Below, piece by piece: positions 1 through 8,720 of a DNA stretch of 64,000 bases (positions within the stretch are counted from its first letter, which is position 1; every line of letters begins with the position of its first letter). The stretch is from NCBI GenBank assembly GCA_018969715.1, contig JAGWXT010000003.1, positions 1 to 64,000 on the forward strand, in the 5' to 3' direction. The stretch comes from Actinomycetales bacterium. GTDB lineage: Bacteria; Actinomycetota; Actinomycetes; S36-B12; UBA5976. The translations under genes were made by a program, and so were the position numbers. Under the pieces are notes generated by a model. The model made no database searches, was not told the DNA's origin, and worked only from the letters and a program-made list of their open reading frames with translations.

Positions 1-36
1 TGGGTGGTGGGCCGGTTTATCCCGGCCCACCACCCA
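1..36 (-). terminator. Intrinsic terminator-like hairpin downstream of the ABC solute-binding protein gene
   Basis: Perfect 15-bp inverted repeat TGGGTGGTGGGCCGG / CCGGCCCACCACCCA with a 6-nt loop, just 3' of the minus-strand stop at 47; no strong U tract visible. Confidence 0.7.
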
Positions 37-46
37 CTCTCATGTC

Positions 47-1345
47 TCAGCCGAGGATCGCCTTGATCCGCGCGCCGAAGTCCGCAACCGCATCGTTGGC
101 GCTGCGGCCGCCAGCGATTGCCGTGAGCAGGTCGGCGACATTGTCAACGACCTGCTGATTGAGGATCTGGAAGCGCGGCGCCAGCAAGGTCTTCCGGTCC
201 AGCCAGACGCCGGTGTTCTTGAGGTCGACATTGGCGTCGTACTTGACACCCTTGACCGTGACGTGCTGGCTTGTCCCCAGGGCATACGTCTGGGCATTGC
301 CGGGCTTCAGCATGAAGTTGATGAACGACAGGGCGATCTGCTGGTCCGGATCCGATGCCAGGTCGTTCACCCCGAAGATGAAGGTGTTGTTGCGGATCCC
401 CTCGTACTTCGGGTTCGCCCGCGTGATCGGCGCCATCAGCTGCATCTTGCCGGACATGGCCGGGTTGAGCACCTTGATCGCGCCCATGCTGAACGAGCCG
501 GTGGGCATGATGGCCGCGCGACCCTGAGCGAACAGGGCGTTCGCGGCCGCCTCCGGGGTGCCCGAGGCGTTGTCCTGGAAGCATCCAGCCTGTGCCATCT
601 GCTCGTACTTCTGGGCCACGCCGAGGAACCACGGGTCGGAGACGCTCGCCGTACCCGTCCCGAGGCGCCCGAAGTAGTTGTCCGTCGGCATCTCATTCAT
701 GAACATCGTGTTCATGATCTGGCCCGCCTGTCCGCGCGTGGCGCCGGGGAATGCGATGGGGATGTAGCCCTTCGCCTTGAGTGTCCGGCACATCTGCAGC
801 CAGCCGTCCCACGTGGTCGGCGGCTTGATGCCCTCCTTGGCGAAGATCTCGGTGTTGTAGATGGGCATGTTGAACAGGTTGTGGTAGGGAACCCCGTAGA
901 CGGTGTTCCCCAGGGTGGCAACGCGAAGCGCCTCGGGGTAGACGTTTGCGAGGAAGGGCTGTCCGGTCAGCGGCAGCATCAGGCCCGAGGTCGCCATCGT
1001 GGTGAACTGCGGGCCACGGAAGGCGGTGAAGACGGCTGCCTTCGGGTTGTTGCGGATCTTCTGGAATGCGGTGGCCTGGTACTCACCGGACGGCAGAATC
1101 ACCTGGGTGATGGTGGTTCCGGGGTGCTGGTTCTGGAACTTCTTGATCAGGTCGTCCAGCCAGGGCTTGTCCTCAGCACGCCAGTGCCAGAACTCGATGC
1201 TGCCGGCGGGCGTCGGGTAGTTCGGATCGGGCTTCTGCTGTGCGGGTGCCGATGCAGCGCCGAGGCTGACGATGAGGGCGCTCACCGCGGCTGCGGCAAC
1301 CGCCCGCAGCACCGGCCGGCGCATGCGTGCAGGGGAGGGTGACAT
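47..1345 (-). CDS. ABC transporter extracellular solute-binding protein (family 1, sugar type)
   Basis: Signal peptide MSPSPARMRRPVLRAVAAAAVSALIVSLGAASA, then GSIEFWHWRAEDKPWLDDLIKKFQNQHPGTTI; SD-like GGAAAGG before ATG at 1345 (ORF track extends to 1396). Confidence 0.88.
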   Translation of the reverse strand: MSPSPARMRRPVLRAVAAAAVSALIVSLGAASAPAQQKPDPNYPTPAGSIEFWHWRAEDKPWLDDLIKKFQNQHPGTTITQVILPSGEYQATAFQKIRNNPKAAVFTAFRGPQFTTMATSGLMLPLTGQPFLANVYPEALRVATLGNTVYGVPYHNLFNMPIYNTEIFAKEGIKPPTTWDGWLQMCRTLKAKGYIPIAFPGATRGQAGQIMNTMFMNEMPTDNYFGRLGTGTASVSDPWFLGVAQKYEQMAQAGCFQDNASGTPEAAANALFAQGRAAIMPTGSFSMGAIKVLNPAMSGKMQLMAPITRANPKYEGIRNNTFIFGVNDLASDPDQQIALSFINFMLKPGNAQTYALGTSQHVTVKGVKYDANVDLKNTGVWLDRKTLLAPRFQILNQQVVDNVADLLTAIAGGRSANDAVADFGARIKAILG

Positions 1346-1600
1346 GAGTGACCTTTCCGTGGAGGTGGCACCGGAGTCCGCGTCCGGCGCAAGCACCGGA
1401 CGGCTGTCCGGTGGAACGCCGGGCCGACGCCCGGTGATGTGTCCGCGAGGTTACTCGTGGGTAGGGCGTGGTGCAAGGGATGACACCGCACCATTCGCAG
1501 CCCCAACTGCTGACAGAAGACTACCGACCGGCTGAACGAATTGCCGACAGGCTGAATGGCGGTTCGACGGGACGTCCCGCCAGCCCGGCTGATCAGAATA

Positions 1601-1629
1601 TTGACACTGTTTACATTTACTGGCAGTGT
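1601..1629 (+). promoter_or_regulatory. Putative promoter/operator of the MMPL gene
   Basis: TTGACA at 1601-1606 and inverted repeat ACACTG (1604-1609)/CAGTGT (1624-1629) immediately before ATG at 1636. Confidence 0.45.
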
Positions 1630-1635
1630 TCCGCT

Positions 1636-3843
1636 ATGACCTCCGCTGCGACCGGCGTCGCCACTCCGAGCAACTCGCGCCCGAACCCCTTCGACCGCTT
1701 GGGGGCCTGGTCGGCCAAGCATCGCTGGCCCGTGCTCACCGCCTACCTGGTCATCGTGGCCACCTGCGGGGTTCTTGGCAGCCAGGTCTTCGGTGCGATG
1801 AAGTCCGAGGGCTTCAACTACCCCGGCAGTGAGTCCAGTCGTGCCGCAGCCGCCTTGGCCGAGACCTTCGACGTCACCGATCCCGTCGCCATCCTCGCCA
1901 TTGAAACCCCGAGGGACATCGACCGCGACACCGCGGCTGCCACCGCGCTGCTCGACACGGTCTCGGCTGTTGACGGGGTGGCGTCAGTGGTGTCCTACTG
2001 GTCAACCGGCGGCAATCCTGCGTTCCGAGGCACAGACGGTCGCACTGGCCAGGCCATCGTGCTCGCCGAGGACGATGCAGACCGGGAGGCACTTGCCACG
2101 GCGATCACCACCCTGATTGCCGATCGGCAGGGGGATCTGGTCGTCCACGCATTCGGGGCGGAGATCATCGGCAACGCCTTCAATGACACCATCACGGGGG
2201 ATCTCGCCCGAGCGGAATCCATTGCAATCCCAGTCACCGCGATCATCCTGTTGTTCGTCTTCGGTTCCGTCGTGGCCGCCGGCCTGCCGTTCCTTGTCGC
2301 AGGCGGCACCATCCTCGGCTCCTTCCTCGTTCTCTTCCTCATCTCGCGCGTCACCGACGTGTCCGTCTTCGCATTGAACCTGGTCACCGGGCTGGGCCTC
2401 GCCCTCGGGATCGACTACGCACTGCTCATCATCAACCGGTTCCGCGAGGAGTTGGGTGCAGGCCGTACGGTGCCCGATGCCGTCGCCGTCACGGTGGGGT
2501 CGGCCGGCCGCACGGTCTTCGTCTCGGGCATCACCGTCGCGGTGGCCCTGTCATCCCTGCTGATCTTCCCGCAGTACTTCCTGCGCTCCTTTGCCTATGC
2601 GGGTATCGCGGTGAGCCTTCTCGCCGTCATCGGGGCGCTCACCGCAGTGCCGGCACTGCTGGCAATCCTCGGTCGTCGTGTCAATCTCCTGCAGGTTCGC
2701 CGGGGTGACCTGACACCTAGGGACGATGGGGCCTGGGCTCGGCTCGCCCGCTTCGTCATGAGCCGTCCCTGGCCGGTTCTCATCGCAACGGTCGCTGGTC
2801 TGCTCGTCCTCGCCGCACCCGCCCTCGGAGCGGTCTTCGGGCAGGTGGATGAGCGGGCCCTGCCCCCGGACACCCCGGTGGCCCAGGCGGGGGAAGTCTT
2901 GCGTGAGCGCTTCCCCGGCAATGAGGGCTCGCCCTACCAGATCGTGCTCGTGGACCCACGGTCCCCGGCGGAGGTTCAGGAATACGCCGCGCAGATCTCC
3001 CGGCTGCCCGCGATCGACCGGGTCACCACTGCTGAGAGCATCCTCGTGGATGGGGTGGTGGTTGCGCCGAACACCGATGAGTCCTCGTGGACGACCACGA
3101 CGGCAACCCGGCTGATGGCGATCGCCAGCGTGCGCCCCATCGACCCCGATGCGGAGGCCCTGGTGGCCGAGCTGCGCGCACTCACCGCCCCCGCACAGCA
3201 GGTGCTCGTGGGTGGGGTTGCCGCAAACTGGGCCGATGCCACCAGTGCCGTGATCGATCGCACGTGGGTCATCGCACTATGGCTGGCCGCAACCACGATG
3301 GTCATCCTCTTCCTGTTCACCGGCAGTCTGCTCATCCCGTTGAAGGCACTGGTGCTGAACCTGCTGAGCTTGTCCGCCGCACTGGGTGCACTCGTCTGGG
3401 TATTCCAGGGCGGCCACCTGCAATGGCTCACCGGCGAGTACATCGTCACCGGGACCGTTGACATCTCCACTATCGCCCTCATCGCGGTCATCGCCTTTGC
3501 GCTGTCGATGGACTACGAGGTCTTCATGCTCGCGCGGATCAAGGAGGAGCACGACGCCGGCTCGAGCACCTCCGATGCCGTCGCATTCGGCTTGCAGCGG
3601 ACGGGTCGGGTCATCACTGCGGCTGCCCTGCTCATCGCGATCGTCTTCGCTGCGTTCATGAGCAGCTCGGCGACGAACATCAAACAGCTCGGCTTCGGGG
3701 TGACGGTGGCGATTCTGCTCGATGCCACCGTCGTGCGCGCGCTGCTGGTGCCCGCGTTCATGCGCATCGCAGGCGGTGCGAACTGGTGGGCGCCCGCACC
3801 GCTGCGTCGACTCCATGACCGGCTGGGTCTGCGCGAGGGGTGA
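1636..3843 (+). CDS. MMPL family (RND-like) transporter
   Basis: Two repeats of TM bundles; GIDYALLIINRFREEL and SMDYEVFMLARIKEEHDAG motifs typical of MMPL proteins; start moved from 1468 to ATG 1636. Confidence 0.9.
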   Translation: MTSAATGVATPSNSRPNPFDRLGAWSAKHRWPVLTAYLVIVATCGVLGSQVFGAMKSEGFNYPGSESSRAAAALAETFDVTDPVAILAIETPRDIDRDTAAATALLDTVSAVDGVASVVSYWSTGGNPAFRGTDGRTGQAIVLAEDDADREALATAITTLIADRQGDLVVHAFGAEIIGNAFNDTITGDLARAESIAIPVTAIILLFVFGSVVAAGLPFLVAGGTILGSFLVLFLISRVTDVSVFALNLVTGLGLALGIDYALLIINRFREELGAGRTVPDAVAVTVGSAGRTVFVSGITVAVALSSLLIFPQYFLRSFAYAGIAVSLLAVIGALTAVPALLAILGRRVNLLQVRRGDLTPRDDGAWARLARFVMSRPWPVLIATVAGLLVLAAPALGAVFGQVDERALPPDTPVAQAGEVLRERFPGNEGSPYQIVLVDPRSPAEVQEYAAQISRLPAIDRVTTAESILVDGVVVAPNTDESSWTTTTATRLMAIASVRPIDPDAEALVAELRALTAPAQQVLVGGVAANWADATSAVIDRTWVIALWLAATTMVILFLFTGSLLIPLKALVLNLLSLSAALGALVWVFQGGHLQWLTGEYIVTGTVDISTIALIAVIAFALSMDYEVFMLARIKEEHDAGSSTSDAVAFGLQRTGRVITAAALLIAIVFAAFMSSSATNIKQLGFGVTVAILLDATVVRALLVPAFMRIAGGANWWAPAPLRRLHDRLGLREG

Positions 3844-3921
3844 GGGGTGAGGGGGGATCCCGAGACTGTCGCCCGCTGGCGAGGGTCGGACGCCGGGCAG
3901 GGTCAGCCCCGCTCGGGGCGG

Positions 3922-4896
3922 TCAGCGCAGGGGTCCCCCGGCACCAGACCCCCGCCCGGCGGTCAGCGCGGGGGTGCCGGCCGCAGCCCACACCGACGAC
4001 AGCAGGGCACCGGTCTGCGTCAGCGACCGCAGGTGGGCGGTGCGCAGGGTCCGCGCCGTCTCCCATCCGCACACGGTGAGCGTGGCGCCGACGCCGTTGT
4101 GGCGGGCGTAGTACCGGACGTGACCGGCCGCCCGGGCGCGCATCAGGCGCAGTGCCGCGGCTGAGCCGGCACCGGCAGTCGAGACGTCCGTGTGCGTGGC
4201 ATTGAGCGCATGCTGGACCACCGCAGCCGGCTCGTACCACACCGCCGCCCCGGCCGTGCGCAAGCGTCGGCAGAGGTCAACGTCCTCGTAGTAGAAGGTG
4301 AAGCCCTCATCGAGTCCACCGACCATGTCGAAGGCACGGGCACTGATGCAGAGGAATGCCCCGCTTACCCAGTCCACGGGCCGGGCATCGGGAACATCGC
4401 GATCCGCTGGGCCCTGCTCACCGCGATGCTGGGCGTGGAATCGACGTCGCTCCCGCCGCTCCTCGGCCAGGCTCAGGTCCCGCCCCCAGGACAACTGATA
4501 GCGACCGTCGGGAAAGGTGATTCGGGGCCCGACCAGGGCGGCCCCGGTGGCCAGGCGGGAGAGCAATGCGGGAAAGGGGTCGCCGGTGAGCCGCACATCG
4601 TTGTTCACCAGCGCCAGAACGGCAGCATCGGTGTGCCGGCGAGCGGCATTGACTGCCATGGCGAAGCCGCCCGGGTGGTCACTGCGGACGCACCGAAGGT
4701 CCACCTGCGCGCGGTGGGCGGCGTCGAGCAGCGGTGGCGGCGGTTGCCACGGCTCGGGGGAGCCGTTGTCGATCACGACGACTGCTGCCAGCCGGGTGGG
4801 GGCGAGGCTGAGCAGATCGGACACGATCGCCTCAGTGAGGTCCGCGCGCTGAAAGTGGACGATCAGCGCCGCGACCTCGGATGTCACCGGGGTCAC
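3922..4896 (-). CDS. Glycosyltransferase family 2
   Basis: VAALIVHFQRADLTEAIVSDLL, VVIDNGSPEPWQ, LVNNDVRLTGDPF, FYYEDVDLCRRLRTAG; GTG start. Confidence 0.88.
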   Translation of the reverse strand: MTPVTSEVAALIVHFQRADLTEAIVSDLLSLAPTRLAAVVVIDNGSPEPWQPPPPLLDAAHRAQVDLRCVRSDHPGGFAMAVNAARRHTDAAVLALVNNDVRLTGDPFPALLSRLATGAALVGPRITFPDGRYQLSWGRDLSLAEERRERRRFHAQHRGEQGPADRDVPDARPVDWVSGAFLCISARAFDMVGGLDEGFTFYYEDVDLCRRLRTAGAAVWYEPAAVVQHALNATHTDVSTAGAGSAAALRLMRARAAGHVRYYARHNGVGATLTVCGWETARTLRTAHLRSLTQTGALLSSVWAAAGTPALTAGRGSGAGGPLR

Positions 4897-4899
4897 CTG

Positions 4900-6120
4900 T
4901 CAGGCCCCGTGTCCAACCTGTCGGTAGTGGTGGTCCAGTCGCTTGGCAGCGGCCTCCGCCGAGTACTGCTCGCGCAGCTCCGGTGGGTAGCTCACTCGCT
5001 CGGCTGGTGGCCGCCGCAGCGGTCCCGCCGCAATTGCCCGTGCCAGTGCCCACCAGTCGCCAGGGTCGACGAGCCGACCGGAGCCGGCGAGGACCTCGGG
5101 GATGGCACCGCTGCGGGTGGCGATGATGTCCAGCCCACTGGCCATCGCCTCGACGAGGACCATGCCGAACTGCTCCTCCCAGAAGACCTCGGGTCCCCGA
5201 ACCGGACTGAGCGGCCCCATCGCCTGCGGCAGGCTGGCGAGCACAAGGACGGATGCATCGGCGTACTCCGCGGCCATTGCATCGTGATCCAGGCCGGGGA
5301 TGATCCGCGCGAAGTCCCGCACCCCCAACTCGGTGATGTGCTGCTCCAGTCGCGCTCGCTCCGGACCCCGTCCGATGATGACAAGTTGCGGGTCCTGGGC
5401 GGTGCTGGGGACGGGGAGCATGCCGCGTCGGAGTGCGGCGAAGGCGCGAATGACGTCCTGATGCCCCTTCTCCCACACCAGTCGGCCCACCGAGAGCACG
5501 ACATGGGTGGGCTCGAGGCCGCCATGGGCCGGTGAGCTGGTGAACCTCGTCGCATCGACCCCGGGCGGGCAGACCTCGATCTTGCGCGCGGGGACACCCT
5601 CGGCGAGGAGGGCGTGGGCAGCGCGCTTGGTTGTCGGCAGGAAGAGATCCGCCTCATCCAGCACCAGGCGCCGGTTGTGTCGGGCGCGGCGGGTTCGATA
5701 GGAGTCACGCAGGGGCAGCGTCTCCCAGACGGTGACGACGAGACGGTAGTGGTGACGGCGGCGGTCGAGCATGCGGCGGGCAGCGGCATCGGCGCTGAAC
5801 CACGTCGACAGTTCCGCGGTGTGCACGATGTCGGCCTCCGCGAATGCCGCATCGGCCCCCCGGTAGGAGTCAGCCACCAGTTGCCCCGCGGCCGCTGTCG
5901 CCGCCGCGACCGGGGAGGCCATGCTGGGCGGCAGCAGCGACAGTCCAATCCGATCGCGCAGGCCGCTGGCTCGCACCTTCGGCAGGCTGAGGCTGCTCAC
6001 ACCGTGGTCATTGCCACGACAGATGAGTGCGCTCACGGAGTACTCGGGCCCGAGCAGTTCCCATGGCCGCAGCTCATAGGGGTTGACGCTGTAGCCCCGC
6101 AGCAGCAGCACGGTCGTCAC
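4900..6120 (-). CDS. Glycosyltransferase family 4 (group 1)
   Basis: VVLSVGRLVWEKGHQDVIRAFAAL, FWEEQFGMVLVEAMASGLDIIATRSGAIPEVL; likely GTG start at 6120 overlapping the upstream stop. Confidence 0.87.
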   Translation of the reverse strand: MTTVLLLRGYSVNPYELRPWELLGPEYSVSALICRGNDHGVSSLSLPKVRASGLRDRIGLSLLPPSMASPVAAATAAAGQLVADSYRGADAAFAEADIVHTAELSTWFSADAAARRMLDRRRHHYRLVVTVWETLPLRDSYRTRRARHNRRLVLDEADLFLPTTKRAAHALLAEGVPARKIEVCPPGVDATRFTSSPAHGGLEPTHVVLSVGRLVWEKGHQDVIRAFAALRRGMLPVPSTAQDPQLVIIGRGPERARLEQHITELGVRDFARIIPGLDHDAMAAEYADASVLVLASLPQAMGPLSPVRGPEVFWEEQFGMVLVEAMASGLDIIATRSGAIPEVLAGSGRLVDPGDWWALARAIAAGPLRRPPAERVSYPPELREQYSAEAAAKRLDHHYRQVGHGA

Positions 6121-6962
6121 CGGGGAGCCCTCCCGTCCGCCGGGGCCGCCGCCAGTTCCGGGACGGGCAGCGCAACCGGCCGCGCGCACAATGAGTACTG
6201 CCCGACGATGAAGTCGCGCAGCAGTCCCAACGACAGGACATTGGCCAGTGTGCCCCATCGTCCGAGCCGGAAATCGACCCGGGTCACCCGCCAGCCATTC
6301 GCCTGCAGCAGGGCGACGATGTCGCGCCTGGTGAACCAGCGCAGGTGCGTGGCATCGCAGAGTCCGCCGCGCTCGTCGTAGCCGAAGGTGCCGCGCAGGA
6401 TGAGGTTGCTCAGCAGGATCAGGCTGCGCGCATTCGGCACGCTCACGTGCAGCAGTGCGCCGGGGGCGGCGCACCGGCGGAGTCCGCGCACGACGGCCGC
6501 CGGATCGACGAGGTGCTCAAGGACGTCGTAGGCGAGGAGCAGGTCAAAGGACGTCGCGGGCAGGGACGCCAGCGACGTCAGCGCATCGCCGCAGATCACG
6601 ACGTCCAGTCGTGTCCGAGCCTCAGCGGCAGCCTCCGGCACGATCTCGATGCCCGTCAGGTGGCGGGCCCCCCGGGATCGCAGCGACGCCGCAACCAGAC
6701 CGGCCCCGCAACCGCAGTCGAGCACGCGCTCGCCGATCGGATCGGGCAGGCGGCCGGTCACCTCGGCCCGCCGCGAACGGTAGTACTCCGGTCCCGGCCC
6801 ACCGGCGGGGTGTGGGGACCCGTGGGGGTTGGCGCGGTCGGATGGCGACCCGGGAACCACGGCCGCCGCCCGGTGCGTCAGACTGGCAGCCTCCGGTCCA
6901 CCAGCGGGTTCAGCCACCGGAGCACCTGATGAGGGAGGGTCGACTCGTGGTCGGATCAGCAC
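6117..6962 (-). CDS. Class I SAM-dependent methyltransferase
   Basis: RVLDCGCGAGLVAASLRSRGARHLTGIEIVPEAAAEA, FDLLLAYDVLEHLVDPAAVVRGLRRCAAPGALLHVSVPN; true start may be downstream of 6962. Confidence 0.87.
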   Translation of the reverse strand: MLIRPRVDPPSSGAPVAEPAGGPEAASLTHRAAAVVPGSPSDRANPHGSPHPAGGPGPEYYRSRRAEVTGRLPDPIGERVLDCGCGAGLVAASLRSRGARHLTGIEIVPEAAAEARTRLDVVICGDALTSLASLPATSFDLLLAYDVLEHLVDPAAVVRGLRRCAAPGALLHVSVPNARSLILLSNLILRGTFGYDERGGLCDATHLRWFTRRDIVALLQANGWRVTRVDFRLGRWGTLANVLSLGLLRDFIVGQYSLCARPVALPVPELAAAPADGRAPR

Positions 6963-7108
6963 AGGCGGTCATGGGGTTCGCGCGCGGTTGGGGGCTGCGG
7001 GTCATCGCCCTGGTCACCGGTGTCGGCGTGCTCGTCGTCAGCGATGGCCACGGGCTGGCATGTCCGTGTGCCGGCTGCTCCTCGATGTTCTGCCTCATCA
7101 GTCGCTGA
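6947..7108 (+). CDS. Putative small Cys-rich membrane peptide (53 aa)
   Basis: GTG start preceded by GAGGGAGGG; VVGSAQAVMGFARGWGLRVIALVTGVGVLVVSDGHGLACPCAGCSSMFCLISR; frame lies inside ORF-track 6455..7108. Confidence 0.3.
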   Translation: MVGSAQAVMGFARGWGLRVIALVTGVGVLVVSDGHGLACPCAGCSSMFCLISR

Positions 7109-8561
7109 CCTGTGGCCTGGCCTGCTCACCGGGGGGCTGGGCGAAGATCACGCCCGGGTTCATCTGCCACTGGGGGTCCCACGCGTGCTTGACCGCTGCC
7201 ATGGCCGCCACCTGCGCGGCCGGGCGGCAGAGGTGCAGGTCCGCCGCCTTCGCCCGTCCCACCCCATGCTCAGCTGAGATCGACCCCCCGCGATCGGCGA
7301 CATAGGCAAACACTGCCCGGTCGATGGCCCGATCATCGGGTGATGGCCCAGCGATCTCCACGTGCAGGTTGCCATCGCCGAGGTGACCGAAGACGCCGAA
7401 CTCGGTGACGCCGGGATACTGCGCCACCAGTTCGCACAGCCCCTCTGCGCCGTCTGCCAGCACCGGCAGCGGCAGGGAGACGTCCAGTTTGTGAATGACC
7501 CCGAGTGCGGAGAAGGCCTCGGACTGGCGTTCCCGGTACTCCCACAGCCGCGCCCGCGCCACCGCATCGCACCCAACCACAGCATCGTCGTCATCGGTGA
7601 AGGGCAGCCCACTGGCATCCCCACCATCAGCGACCTCCAGCAGCACGACCAGTCGATGGTGGTGACGCAGCGGCCACGGCAGGCCGGTCAGGTCCATGAC
7701 CAGCCGCAGTCCCGTCTCATCGATGACCTCCGCCGCCAGCAGGGCGGAGCCCGTTGCGGCGCGTGCCCGCGCCTGGGCCATCAGCGCAAGCGCCGCACGG
7801 TAGTCGGGAACGCCGACCAGTCCCACGGTGACCGGGGGTGAGGGACGGTGCAACCGCAGCCGCACCGAGGTGATCACCGCCAGCGTGCCCTCGGAACCGC
7901 AGAGCAGCCCCGCGATGTCGTAACCGGTGTTGTCCTTCACCAGTCCACCCAGATGGGACAGTGCTGTGCCATCGGGGAGGATCGCAGCCACCCCGGTCAC
8001 CTGCGCTCGGGTCATGCCATGGGCGATGACGTGCGTGCCGCCGGCGTTCGTGGCGACCGTCCCGCCGATCGTTGCGCTCTCCCGAGCGGCAAGGTCAACC
8101 CCGTAGTGCCACCCCGCGGCACTGGCATGCCGCTGGAGGGTGCCGAGGGTGACGCCCGCCTCCGCGGTGACCTGACCGGAGAGGTCGTCCACCTCGCCGA
8201 TCCGGTCGAGCCGTCGGGTCGACAGGATGACGGCGGGCGGCTGGGTCGGCCCCGGAACCCCACCACCGACAAGGCCGGTATTGCCCCCCTGGACGACCAC
8301 CCCGATCCCGCTGCCATGGAGGAAGGACAGGACCCCACTGACCTCATCGGCGCTGCCGGGGCGGATCACGCACAGTGAGGGTCCACCGAACCTGCCCGTC
8401 CAGTCCACTTCGTAGCCGGACGCGAGGTCGCCCGTGAGCACGTGCGTGGGTCCGACGATCCGGCCGAGGTGCGAGCGGACGGCCGCGGCGTCGACGGTGC
8501 CGGGCTGCGCCACAGGGTCACGGTAGATGACCCCGTCCGCCGCACCCGCCCCCGCACTCAT
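7098..8561 (-). CDS. FAD-binding oxidase (GlcD/D-lactate dehydrogenase type)
   Basis: VVVQGGNTGLVGGGVPG FAD-binding motif, EFGVFGHLGDGNLHVEI, SAEHGVGRAKA; start taken at ATG 8561, ORF-track N-terminal extension to 9965 rejected. Confidence 0.88.
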   Translation of the reverse strand: MSAGAGAADGVIYRDPVAQPGTVDAAAVRSHLGRIVGPTHVLTGDLASGYEVDWTGRFGGPSLCVIRPGSADEVSGVLSFLHGSGIGVVVQGGNTGLVGGGVPGPTQPPAVILSTRRLDRIGEVDDLSGQVTAEAGVTLGTLQRHASAAGWHYGVDLAARESATIGGTVATNAGGTHVIAHGMTRAQVTGVAAILPDGTALSHLGGLVKDNTGYDIAGLLCGSEGTLAVITSVRLRLHRPSPPVTVGLVGVPDYRAALALMAQARARAATGSALLAAEVIDETGLRLVMDLTGLPWPLRHHHRLVVLLEVADGGDASGLPFTDDDDAVVGCDAVARARLWEYRERQSEAFSALGVIHKLDVSLPLPVLADGAEGLCELVAQYPGVTEFGVFGHLGDGNLHVEIAGPSPDDRAIDRAVFAYVADRGGSISAEHGVGRAKAADLHLCRPAAQVAAMAAVKHAWDPQWQMNPGVIFAQPPGEQARPQVSD

Positions 8562-8579
8562 CCGGCCAACCGGCGGGGC

Positions 8580-8614
8580 TACTGGGCAGTAGCGTAGACT
8601 GCTACTGCCCAGTA
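8580..8614. promoter_or_regulatory. Perfect inverted repeat, candidate TetR-type operator between divergent genes
   Basis: TACTGGGCAGTAGC (8580-8593) - gtagact - GCTACTGCCCAGTA (8601-8614). Confidence 0.6.
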
Positions 8615-8624
8615 GGGTTCCCTC

Positions 8625-8699
8625 CGGACCACACCGATGAACCACACCGATGGACCACACCGATGGATTGCACCCCTGGACCACACCGATGGATTGCAC
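8625..8699. repeat. Short direct repeats of ACCACACCGATG(G/A)
   Basis: Four copies read directly; the last two share CCACACCGATGGATTGCAC. Confidence 0.85.
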
Positions 8700-8720
8700 T
8701 TGTGATCGAGAGGCAGAGCG

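Noticed and set aside
263-1342. 359-aa plus-strand ORF
   Set aside because: Antisense shadow of the ABC solute-binding protein
3919-3974. Direct repeat CGGTCAGCGC(A/G)GGGGT at the end of the GT2 gene
   Set aside because: Short and GC-rich, one copy in the coding C-terminus; no clear regulatory meaning
4192-5535. 447-aa plus-strand ORF
   Set aside because: Antisense to two convincing glycosyltransferases; typical long spurious frame in high-GC DNA
8625-8699. CRISPR-like repeat array
   Set aside because: Repeats are only 12-19 nt with little or no spacer, and no cas genes are present
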